From: an uncultured Actinoplanes sp.
Lineage (GTDB): Bacteria > Actinomycetota > Actinomycetes > Mycobacteriales > Micromonosporaceae
Direction: 5' to 3'
Assembly (NCBI GenBank): GCA_934667465.1
Contig: CAKUMG010000047.1
Coordinates: 1-14,921, forward strand
DNA: 14,921 nt
Shown: one piece after another, positions 1 through 7,770 of the stretch
Position numbering within the stretch: position 1 is the stretch's first letter
Layout of the letters: each line of letters begins with the position of its first letter
Made by a program: the position numbers and the translations under genes
Notes under the pieces: model-generated
Databases searched by the model: none
Told to the model about the DNA's origin: nothing
Seen by the model: only the letters and a program-made list of their open reading frames with translations

Positions 1-1459
1 TGTTGACGTTGCCGAACAGCCGGTACTCCCGGCGCAGCTGGGCGTAGACGGCCCGGTCGGCGCCGTCGCGGTCGGGCCGCAGGCTGTCGCACTTGGCGTG
101 GTAGCACGGGTCGAGCTGCTGGCCCGCGATCCCACCCCACAGGGCGACGTCGGCCTCGGTCTTGAGTTCCTCGGCGCCGGTGAAGAGGCCGCCGGAGGGG
201 ATGCCCGTGGCGATGAACGGTCCGTAGTCGGAGCGGCCGGTGAAGTCGGACGGCGCCGTGGCCTCGCCGCGGGCGGCGAAGAAGCGCTGGAACACCGCCT
301 CGATCTGGGCCGAGCCCTCGGGGCCGGGGCCGGCGCCGTCGGCCGCGGAGTCGTCGCCGTCGTACACGCCGAACGTGTAGTTGGGCGAGCCCACCATGTC
401 GAAGTTGAGGTACAGCGCGATGTTCGCCTGGTCGGCGGGGCTCAGGTTGTCCACGTAGTAGGTGGAGCCGATCAGGCTGGCCTCCTCGGCACCCCACCAC
501 GCGAAGCGGACCTTGTTGGTGGTCTTGCGGTGGTTGAGCTGCAGGGCCACCTCGAGCAGCGCGGCGCTGCCGGAGCCGTTGTCGTTGATGCCCGCGCCCT
601 CCGGCACGGAGTCCAGGTGCGCGCCCGCCATGACGACCTCGGCCGGGTTGCCGGTGCGCGATTCGGCGATGACGTTGGACGTGCTGCGTACCTCCGCGAT
701 CGTCTCCGCCGACACGGTCAGCTCCAGCCCGGCGGTGCCGGCGAGTGCGACGCCCAGCGGGTAGGAGATCGTGATGGCCGGGATGGTGTGCGGGACGCCC
801 GAGCCGCCCTGGAACACGTCCTGCCGTTCCGGCGCGGTCGTGTCGCCCTGGTTCATGATGACGGCGCCGATGGCACCGGCCGCCTCGGCGTTGACGACCT
901 TCTGCTCGAACGAGCACGTGCCGCGCTGCAGCAGGGCGATGCTTCCGGACACGCCGGTGAAGTCGGCCGCCTCGCACCCCGACGTGCTCGTGTTCGGGGT
1001 CGTCAACTGCAGATCGACGGGTACGACCGAGCCGGTCGCCGTGCCGTCGCCCGAGCACGTGAGGACGTCGTAGTCCTCCTGGTCCACGTAGGTGGCCGGG
1101 GTGGGCGCGTTCTGGGTGAAGGTCGACGCGCTGTCCTGGCAGAAGTTGAACTCGAACGGCTGGCGGGTGACGCGGTAGCCGGCGTGCCGCAGCTGACCGG
1201 CGACGTAGTCGGCGCTGCGGTCGTAGCCGGGCGACCCGGAGGCCCGGTTGCCGCCGTTGCGGTCGGCGATCGCCTGCAGCTTGACCAGGTGCCGCAGCAC
1301 CCCGGCGAGCGTGACCGACCGGGTCAGGTCCTTGACCCCGGAACCACCGGATCCTCCGTGCGCGTGTGCGGGTGCGGGTGCGGCGACAGCGAAACCGCCC
1401 AGCAGGACTGCCACGGCGGCCGCGCCGCCCAGGCGTCTTCTCAGCGAGCGAGACACCAC
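1..1459 (-). CDS. Secreted M28 zinc aminopeptidase with PA domain (3' end cut by window edge)
   Basis: Exported metallo-aminopeptidase of family M28, resembling Streptomyces griseus aminopeptidase, which releases N-terminal residues from peptides outside the cell. About 486 codons are visible and the C-terminus lies beyond base 1. The N-terminus has an Arg-rich start, a hydrophobic stretch (about residues 11-25) and an Ala/Pro/His-rich segment, i.e. a signal peptide. A protease-associated (PA) domain spans about 140-250. The catalytic domain keeps all expected zinc ligands and catalytic residues: HLDS (His281, Asp283), NDNGSGS (Asp293), WGAEE (Glu325/326), NFDMV (Asp354) and DPCYH (His454). 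The start is GTG at 1459, with GTG 1456 equally possible, behind the purine-rich stretch GGAGGGGAG. Divergent from the PLP enzyme at 1629. Family assignment is secure; substrate preference is not visible. Confidence 0.93.
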   Translation of the reverse strand, partial: MVSRSLRRRLGGAAAVAVLLGGFAVAAPAPAHAHGGSGGSGVKDLTRSVTLAGVLRHLVKLQAIADRNGGNRASGSPGYDRSADYVAGQLRHAGYRVTRQPFEFNFCQDSASTFTQNAPTPATYVDQEDYDVLTCSGDGTATGSVVPVDLQLTTPNTSTSGCEAADFTGVSGSIALLQRGTCSFEQKVVNAEAAGAIGAVIMNQGDTTAPERQDVFQGGSGVPHTIPAITISYPLGVALAGTAGLELTVSAETIAEVRSTSNVIAESRTGNPAEVVMAGAHLDSVPEGAGINDNGSGSAALLEVALQLNHRKTTNKVRFAWWGAEEASLIGSTYYVDNLSPADQANIALYLNFDMVGSPNYTFGVYDGDDSAADGAGPGPEGSAQIEAVFQRFFAARGEATAPSDFTGRSDYGPFIATGIPSGGLFTGAEELKTEADVALWGGIAGQQLDPCYHAKCDSLRPDRDGADRAVYAQLRREYRLFGNVN

Positions 1460-1499
1460 GATGTGCTCTCCCCTCCGACGGGAACGACGAATATTTAGA

Positions 1500-1529
1500 A
1501 ACATAAATTTGGTGACTGCGGGTGCGTAA
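1500..1529 (-). promoter_or_regulatory. Tentative promoter of the M28 aminopeptidase gene
   Basis: On the minus strand a -35-like TTACGC (1524-1529) and a -10-like TATGTT (1500-1505) are separated by 18 bases. They lie in an AT-rich island unusual for this genome and would give a leader of roughly 30 bases. The -35 overlaps a GTGCG/CGCAC dyad (1522-1539). Assigned by eye only. Confidence 0.3.
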
Positions 1530-1615
1530 GCGGTCGCACGGCCAGCCGTTCCCGCCGGTCGGACCGGCACGGGTGACCCCATGTCCTGGCCTACCGGTCA
1601 ATCATGGCGGGCAAG

Positions 1616-1621
1616 TAGCGT
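1616..1621 (+). promoter_or_regulatory. Possible -10 box for a leaderless transcript
   Basis: TAGCGT ends 7 bases before the ATG at 1629, which is the spacing expected when transcription starts at the A of the start codon. No Shine-Dalgarno sequence precedes the ATG. The -35 region is weak (ACCGG at about 1593). Leaderless transcripts are common in actinobacteria; this case is inference. Confidence 0.3.
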
Positions 1622-1628
1622 CGGGATC

Positions 1629-2852
1629 ATGAGTTTCTCGACCCTGCGCCATCTGGACTGTTCCCGGACCGGCGAGCGCCACGACGCGGCGGTCGTCCAG
1701 GGCGTGAGCGCCGCCGGGGCGCCGCTGCTCGCGCGCTACGACCTGGAACGGGCCGCCCGGACGCTCACCAAGGAGGCGCTGGCCACCCGCCCGGCGACGA
1801 TGTGGCGCTATCACGAGGTGCTGCCCGTGTCGGCCCCCGAGGCGGTCGTGACGCTCGGCGAGCCGATGACGCCCCTGCTGCCCCTCCCGCGCTATGGGGC
1901 CCGGATCGGCGTACCGGATCTGCTCATGAAAGACGAAGGACTCACCCCGACCGGATCGTTCAAGGCACGCGGGGCCGCCGCGGGCGTCTCCCGCGCGGCC
2001 GAGTTCGGTGTCGGAGGCGTCGCGATACCGACGAACGGCAACGCGGGGGCAGCCTGGGCCCTGTACGCGGCGCGGGCCGGCCTGCCCTGCCTGATCGCCA
2101 TGCCGGCCTCGGCCCCCACGATCACCCGCGCCGAGGTCGCGCTCGCCGGCGCCGAGCTCTACCTGGTCGACGGTCTCATCGGCGACGCCGGCCGGATCGT
2201 CGGCGAGGCCGTGCGCGAGCGGCCCGGCTGGCAGGAGGTGTCCACGCTCAAGGAGCCCTACCGGCTCGAGGGCAAGAAGACGATGGGGTACGAGATCGCG
2301 GAACAGCTGGGCTGGCAGCTGCCCGACGTCATCCTCTACCCGACCGGCGGCGGCGTCGGGCTCATCGGCATCTGGAAGGCCCTGCTCGAGATGCAGGAGC
2401 TCGGCTGGATCGGCGAGCGCCTGCCCCGCCTCGTGGCCGTGCAGGCGGAGGGCTGCGCCCCGATCGTACGCGCCTTCGAGCAGGGCGCCGACGAGAGCGA
2501 ACCGTTCCCGGAGGCCCGTACGGTCGCCTTCGGCATCACCGTCCCCAAAGCCCTCGGCGACTTCCTCGTCCTCCGCGCCGTCCGCGAAACCGGCGGCACC
2601 GCCATCGCCGTCAGCGACGACGCTCTGCTCACCGAACAACGCCGCCTCGCCGCCGACGAGGGCACCTTCATCTGCCCCGAGGGCGCGGCCTGCCTGGCAG
2701 CGGCCCGCGACCTGCGCGAGGCGGGCTGGATCGGCGCGGGGGAGCGGGTCGTCGTCCTCAACACGGGTACGGGCCTCAAGTACCCGGACGCCGTCACCGT
2801 CGACCCCCCACTCCTCTCCGTCACCGACCGCATCCCCACCCGGCCCGGCTGA
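1629..2852 (+). CDS. Threonine-synthase-like PLP-dependent enzyme
   Basis: A 407-residue fold-type II PLP enzyme. The Schiff-base lysine is Lys112 in GSFKARG. The threonine-synthase-type block EGKKTMGYEIAEQLGW is at 214-229, the Gly-rich phosphate loop TGGGVGL at 239-245 and the C-terminal cofactor motif NTGTGLKYP near 380. The N-terminus (HLDCSRTGERHD) looks like a degenerate version of the Cys-rich N-terminal segment of many threonine synthases. Known reaction of the family: O-phosphohomoserine to threonine. Relatives include cysteate synthase and other paralogues, and there is no hom or thrB nearby, so this may be a second copy with another substrate. I chose ATG 1629 over the in-frame ATG at 1581 because the family-like sequence begins there and a -10 box is placed for leaderless initiation. 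Confidence 0.82.
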   Translation: MSFSTLRHLDCSRTGERHDAAVVQGVSAAGAPLLARYDLERAARTLTKEALATRPATMWRYHEVLPVSAPEAVVTLGEPMTPLLPLPRYGARIGVPDLLMKDEGLTPTGSFKARGAAAGVSRAAEFGVGGVAIPTNGNAGAAWALYAARAGLPCLIAMPASAPTITRAEVALAGAELYLVDGLIGDAGRIVGEAVRERPGWQEVSTLKEPYRLEGKKTMGYEIAEQLGWQLPDVILYPTGGGVGLIGIWKALLEMQELGWIGERLPRLVAVQAEGCAPIVRAFEQGADESEPFPEARTVAFGITVPKALGDFLVLRAVRETGGTAIAVSDDALLTEQRRLAADEGTFICPEGAACLAAARDLREAGWIGAGERVVVLNTGTGLKYPDAVTVDPPLLSVTDRIPTRPG

Positions 2853-2873
2853 CGATCGTCCCCACCGGGCCGG
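2840..2873 (+). terminator. Stem-loop terminator overlapping the stop codon of the PLP enzyme gene
   Basis: Perfect 9-base arms CCGGCCCGG (2840-2848) and CCGGGCCGG (2865-2873) flank a loop that itself contains the palindrome GACGATCGTC. There is no U-run, as is usual in high-GC actinomycetes. It separates the PLP enzyme gene from the flavoenzyme operon. Confidence 0.55.
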
Positions 2874-2920
2874 CTCGGCGTACAACGAGCGTCAAAGACC
2901 TGGTAACGCCGTGCGGTTCC

Positions 2921-4327
2921 ATGATCGACATGAGTGAAGTGTTTGCGATCGACCTCGGGGATCTGGTGGACGACGTCGCCGGGCCGGTGGCCCTGCCCGG
3001 CGATGAGCGGTATGCGGCCGAGGGGTTCGCCTGGAATCTGGGCTTCCCGCAGCGCCCAGCCGTGGCCGTGGGGGCCACGAGTGCGCAGGACGTGCAGGCC
3101 GCGGTGCGGTTCGCGGCCGACCGGGACTTGCCGGTGGCGGTGGTCTCCACGGGCCACGGGGTGCTCGGCACCGCCGACGGGGCTGTCCTGATCAACGTAC
3201 GGCGGCTGCGGGACGTCGTGGTGGACGAGCGGGCCCGGACCGCGACGGTGGGAGCGGGGGTGGAATGGCAGGAGGTCGTCGCGGCGGCCGGCAAGCACGG
3301 GCTGGCACCGCTGAGCGGGTCCTCGCCGAACGTGGGGGTGGTGGGCTACACGCTCGGTGGCGGGCTCAGCCCGGTGCTCGGCCGGCGGTACGGGTGGGCC
3401 GCCGACCACGTACGGTCCCTGGAGCTGGTGACGCCCGACGGCGAGTTGCGCACGGTGACGGCCGACTCCGAGCCGGACCTCTTCTGGGCGGTACGGGGTG
3501 GCAAGTCCAACTTCGGCGTGGTCGTGTCCATGACGTTCGGCCTCGTGCCGGTGGCGCGCTTCTACGGCGGCGGGCTGTACTTCGACGCCGTGCACGCGCC
3601 GGAACTGCTTGAGGAGTTCCGCCGCCTGGCCACGCGGGACGACGATGATCTGTCGGTATCGGTCGCGTTCCTCCGGATGCCGGCCGCGCCGTTCGTGCCG
3701 GAGCCGCTGCGCGGCCGGGTGATCGTGCATGTGCGCTTCTCCTACCTGGGTAGTGCCGAGCGCGGCGCCGAGCTGGCAGCACCGTTGCGTGCGGTGGCTC
3801 CCGCGCTGATCGACGTGCTGCGGGAGATGCCGTACACGGACCAGGCACTCGTGCACAGTGACCCGGTGGACCCGATGCCCGCATACGAGCGGACGGCGTT
3901 GCTCACCACGTTCCCGCCGGAGGCGGCGGAAGCGCTGGTCGGCGCGGTGGGGGCGGACGCGCGGACAGACGTGATCGTGGTCGAGCTGCGCCGGCTCGGT
4001 GGTGCGTTGAGCCGGCCGCCGCAGATCGACAGCGCGGCCGGGTACCACGACGCGGGGTTCAACCTCTGGGTGGGCACCAGCGGCGAGCCGGGCCGGCCGG
4101 AGCAGGCCGCCGCGAGCCTGGACGCCGTCATCGCGGCCATGGCACCGTGGCTGGACCCGCGGACGCTGATCAACTTCATGGGGGCGGCGGACGCCGACCC
4201 GGAGCGGATCGCCGGCGCGTACCAGCCCGAGGCCTACGAACGGCTCCTGCGGCTCAAGCGCACGTACGACCCGCAGAACTTGTTCCGCGTCAACCACGTC
4301 CTGCGCGCGGACCGGGTGGGGAACTGA
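2921..4327 (+). CDS. FAD-linked oxidase (FAD_binding_4 plus BBE type)
   Basis: A 468-residue cytoplasmic flavoprotein of the berberine-bridge/6-hydroxynicotine-oxidase type. The PCMH-type FAD domain spans about 45-215, with GHG at 78-80 where His79 sits at the position of the 8-alpha-histidyl FAD link. The loop SSPNVGVVGYTLGGG begins at 134. In bicovalent members this loop has Cys before Pro; here it is Ser135, so a single covalent link at most is predicted. The C-terminus (YDPQNLFRVNH) is the BBE motif. Such enzymes use O2 to oxidise alcohols, amines or sugars and often tailor natural products; the substrate is unknown. No signal peptide. Start ATG 2921 (ATG 2930 also in frame); the upstream Shine-Dalgarno is poor, and TAACGC at 2904-2909 may be a -10. 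Coupled to the next gene. Confidence 0.88.
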   Translation: MIDMSEVFAIDLGDLVDDVAGPVALPGDERYAAEGFAWNLGFPQRPAVAVGATSAQDVQAAVRFAADRDLPVAVVSTGHGVLGTADGAVLINVRRLRDVVVDERARTATVGAGVEWQEVVAAAGKHGLAPLSGSSPNVGVVGYTLGGGLSPVLGRRYGWAADHVRSLELVTPDGELRTVTADSEPDLFWAVRGGKSNFGVVVSMTFGLVPVARFYGGGLYFDAVHAPELLEEFRRLATRDDDDLSVSVAFLRMPAAPFVPEPLRGRVIVHVRFSYLGSAERGAELAAPLRAVAPALIDVLREMPYTDQALVHSDPVDPMPAYERTALLTTFPPEAAEALVGAVGADARTDVIVVELRRLGGALSRPPQIDSAAGYHDAGFNLWVGTSGEPGRPEQAAASLDAVIAAMAPWLDPRTLINFMGAADADPERIAGAYQPEAYERLLRLKRTYDPQNLFRVNHVLRADRVGN

Positions 4328-4329
4328 CA

Positions 4330-5220
4330 GTGGATTCCGCTCTGGCCGCTGTCGTCGCGGCGTACCGTACCTGCGAGTTCGCCACCCTGAGCCGGGACGG
4401 CACCCCGATGGCCTGGCCGACGATCCCGCTGCTGCGGCCCGACGGGACTCTGCAGGTGACCACCTCGGTGGCGTTCCCGCAGAAGGCGCTGAACGTTCGC
4501 CGTGACGGCCGGGTGGCCATGCTGTTCTCCGATCCGACCGGCAGCGGGCTGCAGGATCCGCCGCAGGTGCTGGTGCGGGGTGTCGCGACGAGCCCCGACG
4601 AGGTGCTGACCTCGCCCGAGGGCCTGGAGCCGTACTGGCGGGAGCTGTTCCGGCGGCAACCGGGCAACCGCGGGCACCTGCGGCCGCCGATGCGCTGGCT
4701 GATGGATTGGTACTACCTCCGTCTGGTGATCACCGTCGAGCCCACCGAGGTGACCACCCTGCCCGCGCTGCGCCCCGGGCCGGGCTCGCCGGTGCCGGCG
4801 GACCTGCTCGGGGCCGGCTATCTGGCGCGGCAGCCCACGGCGGTGCTCGCGGCACCGGGCCAGGACGGCGCCCCGGTGCTCTTCCGGGTCCACGCGGTCG
4901 CCGATGCCGGCGGTTTCGCCGTGACGGTGCCGGATGTCCTGCCCGTCCGGGACGGAGCCGCGAGCCTGCTCGTGCACGAGCACGACGAGCAGATCGCGGG
5001 GCAGCGCAACGCGGTGGTCCGCGGCCGGTTGGTCACCCGGACCGGCGGTGGCCGGGTGGTCGTGCCGGAACGGGTGGTCGACCCGATGCCGATGCGGACC
5101 CCGGCCGACATGCTGACGGTGATCCGGCACTCCCGGGCCGCCTCGCACCGTTACCTCGACCGCCGCGGGCTGGGCCGGCCCCGGGTCCGATGGGACCGGT
5201 TCCGCGCGCTGGCGGGCTGA
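4330..5220 (+). CDS. Pyridoxamine 5'-phosphate oxidase-like split-barrel flavin/F420-binding protein
   Basis: 296 residues. The N-terminal part (about 8-90: CEFATLSRDGTP, then strand-rich sequence to QVLVRGVAT) is a split-barrel FMN/F420-binding domain as in PNPOx-like and F420-dependent reductase families. The C-terminal part (about 170-236: AVLAAPGQDGAPV to AVVRGRLVT) repeats the same pattern, so the protein looks like a tandem split barrel. Start is GTG 4330, two bases after the stop of the FAD oxidase gene, with GTGGGGA inside that gene's last codons as the ribosome binding site. This implies translational coupling and joint function with the oxidase. The stop lies one base from that of the convergent SARP gene. 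The exact cofactor (FMN, F420 or haem) cannot be told from sequence. Confidence 0.8.
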   Translation: MDSALAAVVAAYRTCEFATLSRDGTPMAWPTIPLLRPDGTLQVTTSVAFPQKALNVRRDGRVAMLFSDPTGSGLQDPPQVLVRGVATSPDEVLTSPEGLEPYWRELFRRQPGNRGHLRPPMRWLMDWYYLRLVITVEPTEVTTLPALRPGPGSPVPADLLGAGYLARQPTAVLAAPGQDGAPVLFRVHAVADAGGFAVTVPDVLPVRDGAASLLVHEHDEQIAGQRNAVVRGRLVTRTGGGRVVVPERVVDPMPMRTPADMLTVIRHSRAASHRYLDRRGLGRPRVRWDRFRALAG

Positions 5221-5221
5221 C

Positions 5222-7069
5222 TCACCGGTCGGCACCCAGGGGTTCGCGACTCGGAGCAGCGGAGGCGGCCCGGACCCGGGCCACCTCCGCTGCTCCGTCG
5301 ATCGCGTACGCCAGCCGCATCATCACGGTACGCACGACCGGGTCGGCCAGACGGTAGTGATGCGGGGAGCCGGCCTCGTCCAGCAGGCACGCGTCGATGC
5401 ACGCCGTCAACGCCAGGAACGCCTGATGCACCGGGAGACCGAGGACGGCGGCGACCCGTGCGGCCGGCACCGGCTCGTCGGGCAGGACACCCAGCAGGCG
5501 GAGCGCCCGCGCGGCGGCCGGCGGCAACGTCGCGTAGGTGCGTTCGACCGGCTCACCCAGCAGCACACAGTCGTCGTGCCCGGACGGCACCGGGTTGGCC
5601 ATCTCGGCGCGCAGGTTGTCGGCGATGGCCGCCACACTCCACTGCCGCAGACCGTGCACGCGCTGAGCGAACACCCGGACCGCGAGCGGGCACCCGCCGC
5701 TGAGACCGACCAGCGCGTCGACCGCGGCCGGCTCGGCGGCGGCCCGGCCGTCACCGGCGACCGCGGTGAACAACGCCAGCGCGTCCACGTGCGGCAACTC
5801 GCGCAGCCGCACCCAGGTGGCGTCGGCCATGCCGTGGAACCGCCGGTACGAGGTGAACAACAGCGCTGCCTCCGGGGCGGCGCGGCGCAGCAGCTGGATC
5901 AACTGCGGGTCGGTCACGTTGTCGACGACCAGCAGCAGACGTCGGCCCGCGAGGTGGCTGCTGAGCACCGCAGCCCGGGCGGCCGGGCCGGCGGGCGGCT
6001 CGACGCCGGGCACGAGCAGGCTCAGCAGGTGGAGCAACGGGTCGCCGGCCTCCGCGAGGTCGGCGTACACCTGGCCGTCGGGGAAGCGCTTCGTGAGGCG
6101 GTGCGCCACGCGGACCGCCGTCACGGTCCGCCCGGAGCCACCCATACCGATCAGGCCGGCGACCGTTCCCGGGCCGTGCAGCGCCGCCTCCAGGGCGGCG
6201 GTCTCCCCGGCGCGCCCCGTGAAATCCGTCAGCAGGGCGGGCAAGTGACTGACCGGCCGGCTCGCGGCGACGACGGGCGGGCCGGTCGCCCCCGGCTCGT
6301 CGCGCAGCACTCGCAACTGCGCCTCACGCAACGCCGCGCCCGGTTCCAGACCCAGTTCCTCCCGCAGCAGCACCTGAGCGTGCCTGAAGGTCTCCAGCGC
6401 CTCGGCCCGCCGGCCGTCGCGGTGCAGGGCCAGCACGAGAAGCGCGCGCAGTCCCTCGTTCAGCGGATGCGCGTCGACCAGGGCGGTCAGCGCGGCGAGC
6501 TCCTGCGGGCTGTGCCTGTCGATGCGGAGCAGCAGCGTCAGGGCGGCGATACGCATCTCGCCCAGCCGGGCCCGCTGCCCCTCGGCCCACGACCCGCGGA
6601 TGCCGTCGAGTGAATCACCTGACCAGCCCGAGAGCACCCGGCGCAGCAGGGCCGCGGCCTCCGGTGCGGCGTTCTGCCGGATCAGTACCGGTGCCCGGGT
6701 GAGTGCCTCCCGCAGGTCCCAGACATCCGCACTGACACCGTCGCGGGTCAGCGCGTACGCGTCACCGCCGACGGTGACAATGCGGGCCCGCGTGCCGTCC
6801 AGCAGGCGGCGCAGCCGGGAGATGTAACTACGGGCGGTGCCCAGCGCGCCCGGCGGTGGGTTCTCACCCCACACCGCGCGGATCAACTCCGCACCGGGAG
6901 CGGCCTGCCCCTCGTGCAGCACCAGGGCGGCCAGCACGGCCTGCTGCTGCGGCGAGCCGGCCGCCACGTGCCGTCCGTCCCGCCGCAGCCGCACCGGGCC
7001 GAGAACCGAGAAGCGCAGCTCGGACATCATCTCCACGTGCACCTGCCGCACCACTTCGTTGACGGTCAT
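5222..7069 (-). CDS. SARP/AfsR-family transcriptional regulator with NB-ARC domain
   Basis: 615 residues. An OmpR-type winged helix (about 18-115, LRFSVLGPVRLRRDG onward) is followed by a bacterial transcriptional activation domain (BTAD, about 118-258). An NB-ARC ATPase domain (about 285-500) and a winged-helix-like end follow. There is no TPR region, so it is much shorter than AfsR (nearly 1000 residues). The P-loop reads GMGGSGRT (308-315): the essential Walker A Lys is Arg314, while Walker B LLLVVDN is intact. Nucleotide handling may therefore be altered. SARPs activate secondary-metabolite clusters; the adjacent convergent flavoenzyme operon is a plausible but unproven target. Start ATG 7069 follows AGGGGA at a short 2-base spacing; ATG 7030 and 7027 are alternatives with worse signals. 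Confidence 0.92.
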   Translation of the reverse strand: MTVNEVVRQVHVEMMSELRFSVLGPVRLRRDGRHVAAGSPQQQAVLAALVLHEGQAAPGAELIRAVWGENPPPGALGTARSYISRLRRLLDGTRARIVTVGGDAYALTRDGVSADVWDLREALTRAPVLIRQNAAPEAAALLRRVLSGWSGDSLDGIRGSWAEGQRARLGEMRIAALTLLLRIDRHSPQELAALTALVDAHPLNEGLRALLVLALHRDGRRAEALETFRHAQVLLREELGLEPGAALREAQLRVLRDEPGATGPPVVAASRPVSHLPALLTDFTGRAGETAALEAALHGPGTVAGLIGMGGSGRTVTAVRVAHRLTKRFPDGQVYADLAEAGDPLLHLLSLLVPGVEPPAGPAARAAVLSSHLAGRRLLLVVDNVTDPQLIQLLRRAAPEAALLFTSYRRFHGMADATWVRLRELPHVDALALFTAVAGDGRAAAEPAAVDALVGLSGGCPLAVRVFAQRVHGLRQWSVAAIADNLRAEMANPVPSGHDDCVLLGEPVERTYATLPPAAARALRLLGVLPDEPVPAARVAAVLGLPVHQAFLALTACIDACLLDEAGSPHHYRLADPVVRTVMMRLAYAIDGAAEVARVRAASAAPSREPLGADR

Positions 7070-7289
7070 GGTCCCCTGTCATCACTCGGCACGACTACCA
7101 GCCCGACCGCGGGCGGCCCCATGATGAACGTCGGCGAGGCTCAGCCCGTTCATGCCGCAGCGGTTCGCTGGATCACTCGCCCGGTCACGGGCATCGCTCG
7201 CACCTCGCACCGGGACGTCGCCCCGCACCCGGCACCGACCGGTCCTGCCATGGTGTCAACTGTCCCACACACCTCCCGAACCGGGATCG
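7070..7289. other. Intergenic region upstream of the SARP gene
   Basis: No convincing gene. It must hold the SARP promoter, but I find no clear -35/-10 pair. A TTGACA occurs on the minus strand near 7255-7260 without a good partner box. Confidence 0.4.
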
Positions 7290-7770
7290 ATGGATACGGT
7301 CCCGGCTCCGGCCGCTTCTGGCATCGAATGGACGACCCGCCTCCTTCACGCTCTCCCGATCGAGCCCGGCGCGTGAAGACTCCGGCGCCTCCGGGCACAC
7401 AAGACGACCCGGGCGTGGTTTCGCTCGGCTCTCGATCGCGACCGTCAGCGGGCTCCGATCCTCCTGTTCCTGTTCCTGTTCCTGTGCGACGCGGCGACCT
7501 CGGGCCGTCGCAGGCTGGGGCGCGAGGCGCACCGGCCGCGGGCCGCAGAGGAGTTCGCGGACGAGCTCGAGGCCGATCCGGGTTCCGGCCGCCCACGACA
7601 CGGCGGCCCTGGACGCGACGCCGGCCGGTGCAGCGTCCGCTCATCCGGACCGGGCCGGCCCGTGGGAGAGCCCGGATGCTCCGGCCGGGTCCTGCGCGTA
7701 CGAGCTCCTGGTCAAGGTGCTCGCCGAACCCCTGAGCGAAGGACCCGAGCGGCATCCCGTCGGTTTCTAA
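7290..7770 (+). pseudogene. Decayed, frameshifted ORF of unknown function
   Basis: Reading from ATG 7290 in one frame gives protein-like sequence with about 85 percent G or C at third codon positions (my hand count over 7392-7600), interrupted by an in-frame TGA at 7374-7376. Near 7585-7600 the coding signal passes to the next frame, which continues with similar codon use to a TAA at 7768-7770 (last residues PERHPVGF). A stretch of Leu-Phe repeats in the first frame comes from a TCCTGT tandem repeat. I do not recognise the family. One stop and one frameshift suggest a dead gene, though a sequencing error cannot be excluded. The final TAA overlaps the TAG of the convergent gene at 7767. Confidence 0.4.
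7462..7485. repeat. Four-copy TCCTGT hexamer tandem repeat
   Basis: TCCTGT is repeated four times without interruption. In the plus frame it encodes alternating Leu and Phe inside the decayed ORF. Hexamer units keep frame, so copy number could vary without shifting the reading frame. Confidence 0.85.

Noticed and set aside
98..1498. Long plus-strand open frame opposite the M28 peptidase
   Set aside because: It is an antisense shadow typical of high-GC DNA; the minus strand encodes all catalytic motifs of the peptidase.
1802..2920. Upstream extension of the FAD oxidase frame
   Set aside because: It overlaps the PLP enzyme in another frame with Arg-rich, non-protein-like sequence; oxidase homology starts at 2921.
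7150..7755. 201-codon minus-strand open frame
   Set aside because: Composition is Arg/Pro/Gly-rich without protein-like patterning; the plus-strand frames show better third-position GC.
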